A stretch of 13,403 bases of DNA from an uncultured Thermoproteales archaeon (GTDB lineage Archaea; Thermoproteota; Thermoprotei; Thermoproteales; Thermoproteaceae): positions 1 to 13,403 of the forward strand of contig CAMLLK010000006.1 of the NCBI GenBank assembly GCA_946480885.1, read 5' to 3'. Below, piece after piece: positions 1 through 9,404 of the stretch. The notes under the pieces are model-generated. The model made no database searches. It worked only from the letters and a program-made list of their open reading frames with translations, and had not been told where the DNA came from. A program made the position numbers and the translations under genes. Every line of letters starts with the position of its first letter. Positions within the stretch are counted from its first letter, which is position 1.

Positions 1-17
1 CTTTTTAAATAACATAA

Positions 18-1214
18 TTAATTTAAATAATTTGGTAGGAGATATTTATATTTATAAAATCTATCATCTATCAGTATTATATATTTCTTCTCATTTGTTA
101 AATTTCTAACTACTCTACCTGCGGCTTGTATTACATGATTTATTGCAGTAAAGAGAATTCCGTATTTATACCCGCTGAAGCCTAGGCGGTCTAGGACTTT
201 TACAGTAAGCCAAAGCTCTCTACTCTTCACATCGGGGATGGGGAAGCCAAGTAAGATACCTGCCTTCACGTCGATATTCACTCCTTCTGAGATGGGACTT
301 CCGTAGTATGTAACTACCACGTGGTCTATGTCGCCTAGCGGTTTCTCTGAAGTGGGGATAGTCCTTAGAGATTTTAAATAGAGTGGAACAAGTTTTTTAT
401 TTGGAAGAAATAGTATTATTCTTCCATATTGTTGAAAAATTTCTTCTATAAGCTGAGAAATTTTTTCTATAAATTTTCTACTCTGCCTAGTTTTATACCT
501 AACTCTTAGTGGGAGGTATTCCACAACTAAATTTTCAAGACCTGGCAATTCGTCAATTTTTACATACTTAGCGTTGAGAAAATACTTAAAGATGTCTGCA
601 AAGTAGGGAGTAACTGAGGCGCTTGCAGCCGCCACGCGGGGAGTCTTTTTCGTAATCTCGCCTACGAGGGGCAGCGCCAGGCATAGTATCGTACTGTGGT
701 CTGATATACAATACTTCTTTGAATACTGTTCGTAGTCTTCTACGTCGACCATTGTCAATAAGTTGTGTACTTCGTCGAGAGCTACGAATTCAATTTCTTC
801 AAATAAGTCCGACACGGCTGCGACATTAGACACTTTGGAAATATAAGCCAGAGGCATTATAAAGACGTCTGCATTTCTACCAACGACGTGGAATGCCTCG
901 TAGGGACAGACACCTGCCTTATATAATTCGACAATGTCGTAAATACGGCGGGGTGCCCTTTTAGACCTAGCTTTGCACTCTCCCGACTCACGTAGTCTAA
1001 GACACTGTGCTTTGTCCTCTGCGCCTAGAGGACATAGAGACTTACGGCCGAAGAGTAAGCCAGCTCTCCCTCCAAATATTTCTACATATCTCGCAGTCTG
1101 TAAAGCCTCTAAATGACTTTTTACAAATATTATAGAGGGTGTGAGACTAGCGGCTAGTTTAGCTAGTAATTTTGACTTGCCGACGCCCGGGGGGGCGTAA
1201 ATTATAAACCTCAC
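18..1214 (-). CDS. Small XPD/Rad3-like (DEAD_2-type) superfamily 2 helicase with Fe-S cluster cysteines
   Basis: This 398-aa protein has the XPD/DinG helicase order. Walker A (APPGVGKS) is at residues 7-14, four cysteines at 61, 71, 80 and 103 are spaced like the XPD Fe-S domain, a DEVH box (for DEAH) is at 147-150, and motif VI (QAAGRVVR) is at 363-370. Motif V-like residues lie near 305-325. XPD unwinds DNA 5' to 3' using ATP and the cluster. Archaeal XPD is usually about 550 aa, so this is short. The start is a GTG immediately preceded by an in-frame TAA, so the ORF cannot extend upstream, and the usual N-terminal region before the P-loop (including a Q motif) is absent. It is last in a minus-strand run, 14 nt after a 111-aa gene. 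The family is fairly sure; helicase activity and a role in repair are inferred. Confidence 0.8.
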   Translation of the reverse strand: MRFIIYAPPGVGKSKLLAKLAASLTPSIIFVKSHLEALQTARYVEIFGGRAGLLFGRKSLCPLGAEDKAQCLRLRESGECKARSKRAPRRIYDIVELYKAGVCPYEAFHVVGRNADVFIMPLAYISKVSNVAAVSDLFEEIEFVALDEVHNLLTMVDVEDYEQYSKKYCISDHSTILCLALPLVGEITKKTPRVAAASASVTPYFADIFKYFLNAKYVKIDELPGLENLVVEYLPLRVRYKTRQSRKFIEKISQLIEEIFQQYGRIILFLPNKKLVPLYLKSLRTIPTSEKPLGDIDHVVVTYYGSPISEGVNIDVKAGILLGFPIPDVKSRELWLTVKVLDRLGFSGYKYGILFTAINHVIQAAGRVVRNLTNEKKYIILIDDRFYKYKYLLPNYLN

Positions 1215-1228
1215 TTAATATTCCTCTT

Positions 1229-1564
1229 TTAAAAACTACTTAACTCATATATATATTGGCTAATATTTGAGTTAACAACTTCGTCAAGTTCTAAACATTT
1301 ATTTACTACCTTTTCAATAAATTCTTTAGCTAAATTAGGATCTCTCTCTTTTAAAATTTTTAATTTATCTGGAATATCTACTCTAAGCGTTTTAATTATA
1401 GATTCAATAGAAGTGAAATATTTCTCTAATTCTCTAATCTGTGACACAACGTCGTCGAACAAGTTTATGACCTCAGCCGGCACTCCTTGTAAATTCATCT
1501 CTGCATAGGCTTTATTGACACAGTATCTGACAAATTTATACCTCATTGTCTTTACAACGTCCAT
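1229..1564 (-). CDS. Unknown 111-aa helical protein
   Basis: I do not recognise this family. The 111-aa product is predicted mostly helical, with charged amphipathic stretches (about residues 35-100) that could form coiled coils, and no signal or membrane segment. It sits 12 nt after surE and 14 nt before the XPD-like helicase on the same strand, so cotranscription is likely. The helicase lacks the N-terminal part usual for its family, so this small protein might be a partner, but that is only inference from position. Start: ATG at 1564; an in-frame ATG at codon 7 is an alternative. An AT-rich TATA-like stretch at about 1583-1592 could give it its own leaderless promoter. Confidence 0.65.
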   Translation of the reverse strand: MDVVKTMRYKFVRYCVNKAYAEMNLQGVPAEVINLFDDVVSQIRELEKYFTSIESIIKTLRVDIPDKLKILKERDPNLAKEFIEKVVNKCLELDEVVNSNISQYIYELSSF

Positions 1565-1576
1565 AGAGCTGTGGAG

Positions 1577-2326
1577 TTAACAATTTATTTGTTTTACCCC
1601 GAGGCGCTCTGCCAACGCTCTGCCGTAGGCGCCGACGTCAGCTAGTCCTCTGTCAGATATGCCCACTACAGTGACTCCACGTTGTATATAGAAATAGTAG
1701 GCGTCTGTATCTGGCTCAAAGACTTCTCTCCTCGGGCCCCACCGCCAGTAGAATTTATCGTCTCTTGGGTCTCGCCCCTCGTACAACTCTTCTCTATATA
1801 CTGACTTAGCCAGCCTTTTTGCACAATATACTACGCCTCTCCACTCTCTTGGGATGTTTATACTTATTGTAAACGCCTCGCCTAAGCCGTGGTTTACTAC
1901 GTCTACTGCAGCCGCCGCCACTTTTTTCACTACGTCTAAATCACCGCCCAACTCCATAGACATGGCTATAGACCTTACCCCCATCACGCCCCCTTGTATA
2001 GCGGCCCCCACTGTGCCGCTGCCATACGTGGCCTCTACTCCGATGTTCTCCCCCACGTTGACGCCAGAGAATACTAATTCTGCGTCCGGCGCTATTAATT
2101 TTAAAGCTAGAAATACCGCGTCGGCGGGGTAGCCGTTTATGACGTATATATCCCCTAGTTTTTTAATTCTCAAAGGCTTGTGGTATGTCCTCGCCAGGCC
2201 CGCGGCGGATCTAGGCCTTTCAGGGACTACAACTATTAAGTCATGTCCTTGAGAGCTAAGCGCCTCTAACAATGGTTTTAGTAACGGCGTGTGTGGACCG
2301 TCGTCGTTCGTCACAATAATTTTCAC
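1577..2326 (-). CDS. surE: 5'/3'-nucleotidase SurE (survival protein E)
   Basis: SurE is a metal-dependent phosphatase that removes phosphate from nucleoside 5'- and 3'-monophosphates. The 249-aa product has the family's N-terminal TNDDG with metal-binding Asp8 and Asp9, Ser40 in the PRSAAG loop, and Asn90 in the SGVNVGENIG motif, matching the four known metal ligands. Length is normal for the family. The start is GTG at 2326, which puts the Asp pair at the usual positions. A TATA-like box lies 21-32 nt upstream, inside the end of the transporter gene, so a leaderless transcript is likely in addition to read-through. It is followed after 12 nt by an unknown gene. Confidence 0.95.
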   Translation of the reverse strand: MKIIVTNDDGPHTPLLKPLLEALSSQGHDLIVVVPERPRSAAGLARTYHKPLRIKKLGDIYVINGYPADAVFLALKLIAPDAELVFSGVNVGENIGVEATYGSGTVGAAIQGGVMGVRSIAMSMELGGDLDVVKKVAAAAVDVVNHGLGEAFTISINIPREWRGVVYCAKRLAKSVYREELYEGRDPRDDKFYWRWGPRREVFEPDTDAYYFYIQRGVTVVGISDRGLADVGAYGRALAERLGVKQINC

Positions 2327-2340
2327 GCTTTGTAAATTAC

Positions 2341-3108
2341 CTATACTATAAATATATACAAAACGCCGAGGAAGGCGATGGCGGCGCCTAGCACTTTTCT
2401 AAATCTCAAAGGTTTTTCTAAAATAGAAGTCAGTAGTGGATATGTAGATACTACAATAGTGCTTCTTACATAGTCCCCCTGCGAGATGGCATAAGTATAG
2501 CTGCCGAAGCCTATAAATGTGTCGAGGAAGCCGCCGCCTATCAACCTCCTTAATTTACAAATTCTCCCCCGGAGTCCCAATAGTGTAGATAGTGTAAACA
2601 CAGTTATTCCTCTAATAAAGAGGGCGCCTCCCACCCCCAACTTGTCTACGGCGTGTGCATATAGCATAATTGAAAACGACCACACCACCGCCGCAGAGAC
2701 TCCAAATAGAGCGCCGCGTAGCTCTCCATCTCTATGAAAAGCCGCTGTGGCGATGCCCAGTAGTACAAGTCCGGCGCTCGGCCACAGCCACCACTTCCCA
2801 GAGAGTAGAGGCAGTAGTACAATATACATAGAGCTGCTTATATTCCCCACGGCTGCCCCCCCTATTTTTATAGATGTTAGATACAACCACGACCCAAATA
2901 CGCCTCCTATTGAGCCGGCGACAATTGCGTAAAGTACTCCAGCGATATCTAAAGTCTTCCATGGCAGCAACAAGCCGAGTAGTATTGAATAAGTTGAAAA
3001 CACCGACATAGCTCTCAATTGCGTCGTGCATTGAAGAGCAGGTTTGTAAAAAATAGGAGCCACGCCGTAGGCAATTGCTGAAATAATTGCGAAAGTTAAA
3101 TCAATCAT
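2341..3108 (-). CDS. DMT-superfamily (EamA-type) membrane transporter
   Basis: The 255-aa product is almost entirely hydrophobic, with roughly 8-10 membrane helices in two similar halves, as in EamA drug/metabolite transporters. The N-terminus (Ala-Ile-Ala-Tyr-Gly followed by Pro-Ile-Phe-Tyr-Lys) and the C-terminal half (Ser-Thr-Tyr-Pro-Leu-Leu-Thr then an Ala/Leu/Gly-rich last helix) resemble the family. It is slightly shorter than the usual 280-300 aa. Substrate cannot be told from sequence. ATG start at 3108, divergent from the nuoA-like gene with only 34 nt between. It is the first gene of a minus-strand run; its 3' end contains the presumed surE promoter. Confidence 0.75.
   Translation of the reverse strand: MIDLTFAIISAIAYGVAPIFYKPALQCTTQLRAMSVFSTYSILLGLLLPWKTLDIAGVLYAIVAGSIGGVFGSWLYLTSIKIGGAAVGNISSSMYIVLLPLLSGKWWLWPSAGLVLLGIATAAFHRDGELRGALFGVSAAVVWSFSIMLYAHAVDKLGVGGALFIRGITVFTLSTLLGLRGRICKLRRLIGGGFLDTFIGFGSYTYAISQGDYVRSTIVVSTYPLLTSILEKPLRFRKVLGAAIAFLGVLYIFIV
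2347..2358 (-). promoter_or_regulatory. TATA box for surE, within the transporter gene
   Basis: An A/T-only 12-mer (tataaatatata on the plus strand) is centred about 26 nt upstream of the surE GTG. This is the usual distance for leaderless archaeal promoters. It lies in the last codons of the upstream gene. Confidence 0.5.
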
Positions 3109-3116
3109 GGCAATTG

Positions 3117-3124
3117 TTATAAAT
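3117..3124 (+). promoter_or_regulatory. TATA box in the 34-nt divergent gap (nuoA-like gene)
   Basis: TTATAAAT is centred about 23 nt before the ATG at 3143. The gap to the divergent transporter is only 34 nt and AT-rich throughout, so both genes probably share this promoter region. Confidence 0.5.
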
Positions 3125-3142
3125 TAATTAAGATGTTTTCTC

Positions 3143-5777
<2,635 letters not shown>

Positions 5778-5779
5778 AG

Positions 5780-5790
5780 TTTTAAAATAT
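5780..5790 (+). promoter_or_regulatory. TATA-like box for the sRNA at 5806
   Basis: TTTTAAAATAT begins just after the phosphoribosyltransferase stop codon and is centred about 21 nt before the C box, close to the spacing seen for other genes here. No other gene downstream on this strand could use it. Confidence 0.4.
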
Positions 5791-5805
5791 GTCAATATCA
5801 AAAAA

Positions 5806-5857
5806 TTGATGAAGTAGCTTCACCTCGCAGATGTGTGAAGAATCCTTTAAGAGCTGA
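5806..5857 (+). ncRNA. C/D-box guide sRNA, predicted 16S rRNA 2'-O-methylation guide
   Basis: C box TTGATGA (5806-5812) and D box CTGA (5854-5857) are 52 nt apart end to end, the normal size of crenarchaeal C/D sRNAs. A degenerate D'/C' region lies between (CTCG 5824-5827 or CAGA 5828-5831, then GTGTGAA near 5833). The guide before the D box (TCCTTTAAG, 5843-5851) is complementary to CUUAAAGGA, part of the near-universal 16S segment around E. coli 910-918. By the D+5 rule the target would be U912 (E. coli numbering). The rRNA sequence is recalled, not in the window. The gap lies between two convergent genes, and the D box is part of a 6-bp inverted repeat (5850-5855 with 5864-5869). A TGAAG/CTTCA repeat weakens the D' guide. 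Confidence 0.6.
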
Positions 5858-5860
5858 TTG

Positions 5861-6613
5861 TTAAGCTCTGTTTTCTTCAAAGCCGCAGTTTGGGCAGTAG
5901 AGCCTCTCAGTGACTACGTAGCGGCCGTCGACAATTTTTACACTCCTCTCCACTAGCTTCATCTTTGAGAAGCACCTGGGGCATGTTGTGGGTGTGGGCC
6001 TGTATATGCCTGCGTGCGATAGGAGGCGCCTGACTTCGTACATAGACAGCCCCAGGGCGCGGGAGATCTCGCCAAGCGAGTGCCCCGTCTTATACATCTC
6101 AGCCACAGTGTGTAACAAGTCGACGCGTCTCTCAGCTACGTTGTAGATAGCGCCCCTCGCCCGTGCCCTCTCCATCGCCGTCTTAGTCCTCTGTCTAATA
6201 AACTCCCGCTCCATCGCCGCCACGAAGGCAAGCACCGCCCTGAGGAATTGTCTATACACACCGTCTAGGCTCTGCAGCGCCGCCTCTTTCTCACTGGCAG
6301 ACACCACCGCCAGCCCCAGCCTGTCCTCCACCACCTCCAGGAGTTTGAACAACTCGGCGAAGGACCTCACAAGCCTAGACACTTCGTAGACAAGTAGGAC
6401 CTTCGGCTTGGGGTCCATGGCCTCAACCTCAGCCACCAAGTTCTTAAACGCAGGCCTCTCCCAAGGCGGCGTCGCCCCAGACACGCCGTGGTCCACAAAG
6501 TGTTTCAAAATAGAGACGCCCCTGGCGGCTGCCCACTTCTCTAAATACTCCCTCTGATTCTCAGGGTCCTGCCCCTCAGTGGACACCCTGATGTAAGTCA
6601 CAGCTGGGATCAC
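5861..6613 (-). CDS. Serine recombinase (resolvase/invertase family) with C-terminal zinc ribbon
   Basis: The 250-aa protein has a resolvase catalytic domain. RVS near the N-terminus holds the nucleophile Ser11 with Arg9, EVSRLVRS has Arg80 and Arg83, and a long helix follows (about 124-153). A helix-turn-helix follows near 177-200, then a CPRC...CPNC zinc ribbon (Cys211, 214, 240, 243). Such enzymes cut and rejoin DNA at paired sites. It is not an IS607 TnpA, which has its DNA-binding domain first, and no tnpB is near. GC content by eye (about 60%) is well above the neighbours, suggesting acquisition. The GTG start at 6613 has a TATA box exactly 26 nt upstream. Its substrate sites are unknown; nearby repeats are candidates. 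Confidence 0.9.
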   Translation of the reverse strand: MIPAVTYIRVSTEGQDPENQREYLEKWAAARGVSILKHFVDHGVSGATPPWERPAFKNLVAEVEAMDPKPKVLLVYEVSRLVRSFAELFKLLEVVEDRLGLAVVSASEKEAALQSLDGVYRQFLRAVLAFVAAMEREFIRQRTKTAMERARARGAIYNVAERRVDLLHTVAEMYKTGHSLGEISRALGLSMYEVRRLLSHAGIYRPTPTTCPRCFSKMKLVERSVKIVDGRYVVTERLYCPNCGFEENRA

Positions 6614-6635
6614 GTAGATTAACTTTATTACAAAG

Positions 6636-6643
6636 TTTTAAAA
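6636..6643 (-). promoter_or_regulatory. TATA box for the serine recombinase
   Basis: TTTTAAAA is centred 26 nt before the GTG at 6613, as in leaderless archaeal genes, so this gene is probably transcribed alone. Confidence 0.55.
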
Positions 6644-6708
6644 GCATATACTCACAAGTTAAGTTTTAACTAGGGGGTTGAAAAACAATTTGTCTTAAGA
6701 GGTGGGGG

Positions 6709-6763
6709 GACCTACGCCGCCTAGGTCTTATAGAAGATTCAATTATTTACGCCGAGTAGGACC
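6709..6763. repeat. Inverted repeat plus imperfect direct repeat upstream of the recombinase
   Basis: GACCTA (6709-6714) and TAGGTC (6722-6727) are a perfect 6-bp inverted repeat with a 7-nt GC spacer. The segment TACGCCG-CC-TAGG-TC (6713-6727) recurs as TACGCCG-AG-TAGG-ACC (6748-6763), 35 bp on. It lies in the 156-nt gap between the recombinase and the next gene. It may be a recombinase binding or crossover site, or the transcript end of the gene at 6770, which also runs on the minus strand. Only the repeats themselves are seen. Confidence 0.45.
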
Positions 6764-6769
6764 TTTTCC

Positions 6770-7303
6770 TTACCTCTTCTTCTCCACGCCGCGCCTCGGC
6801 TTCTTCGTCTGTCTCACCTCTTGAGGCGGCTGTAGAGGCGCTACGTAATAGCCTAGTGGCCAGCCGTAGGCTCTGTCTCGCTCTTCAGATGTAGTTATGT
6901 GGACATCTATGTACAAGGTCTCTCTGAAGATTAAAGGCTCGTCGACCCAAACTCCGACTCTCTCTGGGTAGTACGATATAGGCTCTACAAACCACTCATA
7001 GACGCGGCCGTCGTGTATAAATCTCACGAAATCAAAGTACTCGTCAGAGTTGTAAAAACCCCATATAATAAAAACAGAGGCGGGCGGTAGATTTACTGTA
7101 ATTCTCCCTAACTGTAGATAGTAGCCAAATTTGTCGTCTCTATATATATGCTTTGGCTGAATAGTTTCAATTCTTCCACCTAGCTTCTTGGCGTACTCCT
7201 GTGCTATGCTATACGCTCTTTTAATTGCGTTAATAGATTCGTCTCTAGACAGAGGTAGCAGCCACACGGCATATATTTTGTAAAAGTATTTAAACAATTC
7301 CAT
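6770..7303 (-). CDS. Unknown 177-aa protein
   Basis: I do not recognise a family. The product is soluble, rich in Tyr, Trp and Phe, and appears to mix alpha and beta (helix about 20-42, strands from about 60-145). It ends in a basic tail of about 20 residues with several Lys and Arg and no hydrophobic anchor. The ATG at 7303 is 37 nt from a TATA-like box (7337-7344), so a short leader of roughly 10 nt is possible. It is followed on the same strand, after 156 nt with repeats, by the recombinase, but that gene has its own promoter, so a link between them is not implied. Confidence 0.65.
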   Translation of the reverse strand: MELFKYFYKIYAVWLLPLSRDESINAIKRAYSIAQEYAKKLGGRIETIQPKHIYRDDKFGYYLQLGRITVNLPPASVFIIWGFYNSDEYFDFVRFIHDGRVYEWFVEPISYYPERVGVWVDEPLIFRETLYIDVHITTSEERDRAYGWPLGYYVAPLQPPQEVRQTKKPRRGVEKKR

Positions 7304-7365
7304 AGAGCAACGACGCCGCGGAGTCTTGTTTTTATGTATTTAAACACAGGCGTTATTATAAATGA

Positions 7366-7377
7366 TATAGATATAAT
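7366..7377 (+). promoter_or_regulatory. TATA-like box for the small membrane protein
   Basis: TATAGATATAAT is centred 26 nt before the ATG at 7397. The divergent 93-nt gap also holds a separate TATTTAAA (7337-7344) for the minus-strand gene. Confidence 0.45.
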
Positions 7378-7396
7378 CGATTAAGTCGGCGCCCAT

Positions 7397-7690
7397 ATGG
7401 TAGGCCTTATTGCATTAGTCGTCTTGGCTATCGTCGCCGCCTTGGCTTTGAGAAGAGTAAGAGACAGAGTCCTCACGGGAGTAGCTATGGCTGGCTTAGT
7501 GCTTCTGTCGATACCAGCTGTGTTGATAAATGGAGATATAGCAGAGAGAGTAGTCGCCGCTATTTTTGTATACGCACCATACTGGGAGTATTTAGTGCCG
7601 CTGGCGTTCTTTATACTAGCCCTACTCCCAAAAAGTGGTAAAAATAAAACAACAAAGAAGAGGCAGGAAAAATACGTAGTTACTGTCTAG
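7397..7690 (+). CDS. Small membrane protein of unknown function
   Basis: The 97-aa product has about three hydrophobic segments (residues 2-18, 25-44 and 51-78), short charged loops, and a Lys-rich C-terminal tail (79-92) likely to lie on the cytoplasmic side by the positive-inside rule. I recognise no family. The ATG at 7397 has a TATA box at the leaderless distance. Its stop overlaps the end of the Lon-domain gene by 11 nt, tail to tail. Gene reality is supported by the promoter and the clear membrane pattern, not by homology I can name. Confidence 0.6.
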   Translation: MVGLIALVVLAIVAALALRRVRDRVLTGVAMAGLVLLSIPAVLINGDIAERVVAAIFVYAPYWEYLVPLAFFILALLPKSGKNKTTKKRQEKYVVTV

Positions 7691-9317
7691 AGGCGTAGAT
7701 TAAAGCTAAGGCGGCTAAAAGAGACAGTAGGATAGGTAACCACACACTTTTTTCATCACTTGTTTTTTCCTCCCCAATCGCAACGTTTTGTACATCAACC
7801 TCACCTCTTGCAAAAAATTCTGGATAGACAACACCCGACCCTCTACAAGCTAGGTCTCTCATAGCTGTGGAGTACGTAGAGGCCATGATGTAATATACAA
7901 GGGCGTTGTTTGGATTTTGTCTACTATAGTAGTCTCCAAATTGTAAATAACTCAAAGGCAAAGTGTTGGGATATCCACAAGCAGCTGCGTATGCCATATT
8001 TCTCAAAGCCCTCTCGCGCGCTGGCTCTAAGTATCTATCAACAGCGCCTCTCATTAATGCAGCCGCCGTAGTTGCAATAATCTCTATTGAATTCGCAATC
8101 GCAGCAATATAACGCCCCTTCTTGTATAGATCTTCTGCGATCTGAATGGCGTTAGAGTAGTCAGTGAGAGATATCCCATATGTGGTAGAGAGATATGCAT
8201 ACATAGCCTTAGCGTAGTCTAAATACAACCTAGCCACTTCCTCTAGTCCAGACTCGTCCACAGCCATGCCATAGGCCATTCTCTTTGCCTCATCTACCCA
8301 AGGCCTTAGCGTAAGAGCCCTGGCGTACATAGTGCCTACCTCTGGAGAAGTTAAATTCGCCTGTAGATAGACTTGGTAGATCCTTGTGTAACTAGCCACT
8401 ACTAAATCTATATTGTTTACAGTAAGAGGAATTTTCTCTAATTGACTCTCGGCTTCTTTAGCCATCTTCAACGCTTCTTCATACATAGACTGGCGTAGAG
8501 ACCTCCTTGCGCTAGCTTGTTGTGTGTAATAATTAACAAGGCCTTGGTATATTAACGACGCCGCTGTGTAGTAAGCGTCTTTTCTCTTTAACTCCTCTAT
8601 CTGTGCCGTGTCTACATATCCAGTTCTTACTGTTCTATTGTATAGACTATAGACAGCGGTGAATAGATTAAGACTAATTTCTTTAAATACTCTGTCGTCA
8701 ATTTTAGAATATTGCAGTGTTGGCGGCCTTACACCCGTTAAGTAGTATATTGCGTCTTCTACACTCGTTATTTCAATCACGCGGACGCCTGACACGCCTG
8801 TAGGCGCTTGTCCAAGTGGTACTAATACATTTTTAATACCCTTCCGAGCCGCCGCGGTGACTTTTTGCTGTACTCCCCCCACTGGTCCTATGAGGCCGTC
8901 TGGTAGAATTATCCCAGTCATTGCTGTGTCATCTCTCAACTCTAAGTTGTTCATCAATGCATATAGCGCAACTGTGATATATCCACTGGCCGAGGGGCCC
9001 CCCACTTGCGCATCGCTTGCTATTACTCTAAGTAGTGCCGTGTAGTTTGAATATGTCTTATTCGATAGACGAGACGCCACATACAACGCCACTTGTCCAG
9101 AGGGGCCGAAGCCTTGACCGGCCTCGGGGACGCCGGCGACGTACACTCTGCCGTCGCCGGGAGTAATAAGTTTTATCTCAATCGGCAACACGGCGCCGCC
9201 GGTTGGACTTGCAGCTAAAGCGTTGATCTCCGCAGTCCTAATCTCAATTGTGTAGATCTGTACAAAGGCCGCAGCGGCGGCAACTATGAGAAGTAGCGCC
9301 AAGATAAATTTCTGCAT
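7680..9317 (-). CDS. Membrane-anchored Lon-type (S16) protease domain protein without AAA+ module
   Basis: The 545-aa protein starts with a hydrophobic segment (about 4-20, signal anchor or signal peptide) and ends with one (about 524-542). Residues about 40-195 match the Lon proteolytic domain: GGPSASG holds the catalytic Ser109, and GPVGGVQQK the catalytic Lys152, forming the Ser-Lys dyad. There is no Walker motif, so unlike Lon or archaeal LonB it has no ATPase of its own. Residues about 200-510 are helical, Tyr/Ala-rich and may be TPR-like. The arrangement suggests the protease lies outside the cytoplasm. The ATG at 9317 has a TATA box 24 nt upstream. Protease identity is sure; substrate and topology are inferred. 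Confidence 0.88.
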   Translation of the reverse strand: MQKFILALLLIVAAAAAFVQIYTIEIRTAEINALAASPTGGAVLPIEIKLITPGDGRVYVAGVPEAGQGFGPSGQVALYVASRLSNKTYSNYTALLRVIASDAQVGGPSASGYITVALYALMNNLELRDDTAMTGIILPDGLIGPVGGVQQKVTAAARKGIKNVLVPLGQAPTGVSGVRVIEITSVEDAIYYLTGVRPPTLQYSKIDDRVFKEISLNLFTAVYSLYNRTVRTGYVDTAQIEELKRKDAYYTAASLIYQGLVNYYTQQASARRSLRQSMYEEALKMAKEAESQLEKIPLTVNNIDLVVASYTRIYQVYLQANLTSPEVGTMYARALTLRPWVDEAKRMAYGMAVDESGLEEVARLYLDYAKAMYAYLSTTYGISLTDYSNAIQIAEDLYKKGRYIAAIANSIEIIATTAAALMRGAVDRYLEPARERALRNMAYAAACGYPNTLPLSYLQFGDYYSRQNPNNALVYYIMASTYSTAMRDLACRGSGVVYPEFFARGEVDVQNVAIGEEKTSDEKSVWLPILLSLLAALALIYASRQ

Positions 9318-9336
9318 GGGTTTAATTGGTGCTGTC

Positions 9337-9345
9337 TATAAAAAA
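9337..9345 (-). promoter_or_regulatory. TATA box of the Lon-domain gene, also a T-run after the sRNA
   Basis: TTTTTTATA on the minus strand is centred 24 nt before the ATG at 9317. It also follows the D box of the upstream sRNA by about 10 nt, so the same T-run may end the sRNA transcript. Confidence 0.5.
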
Positions 9346-9355
9346 GTAACTCACT

Positions 9356-9404
9356 TCAGAGGAGGTCGTGCCTCGTCACATTTCATACTCGCCTGGCTCA
9401 TCAT
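9356..9404 (-). ncRNA. C/D-box guide sRNA
   Basis: Read on the minus strand the four boxes are in order at standard spacing over 49 nt: C box ATGATGA (9404-9398), an 11-nt guide, D' ATGA (9386-9383), a 3-nt spacer, C' GTGACGA (9379-9373), a 13-nt guide and D box CTGA (9359-9356). This is the classic archaeal C/D sRNA that directs 2'-O-methylation with fibrillarin, Nop5 and L7Ae. The D guide predicts a target containing AGGAGGUCGUGCC, and the D' guide one containing ACUCGCCUGGC; I could not place either in rRNA from memory. A TATA box sits 26 nt before the C box. The gene fills the gap between sir2 and the Lon-domain gene. Confidence 0.75.

Noticed and set aside
1854..2132. 92-aa plus-strand open frame inside surE
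   Set aside because: It is antisense to a well-supported gene, has low-complexity Thr/Pro/Ser composition and no promoter.
5861..6613. IS607-type insertion sequence
   Set aside because: The recombinase has its catalytic domain first and HTH last, and there is no tnpB or element ends.
6614..6769. C/D sRNA in the 156-nt gap upstream of the recombinase
   Set aside because: No CTGA or TGATGA box is present on either strand; only the repeats are notable.
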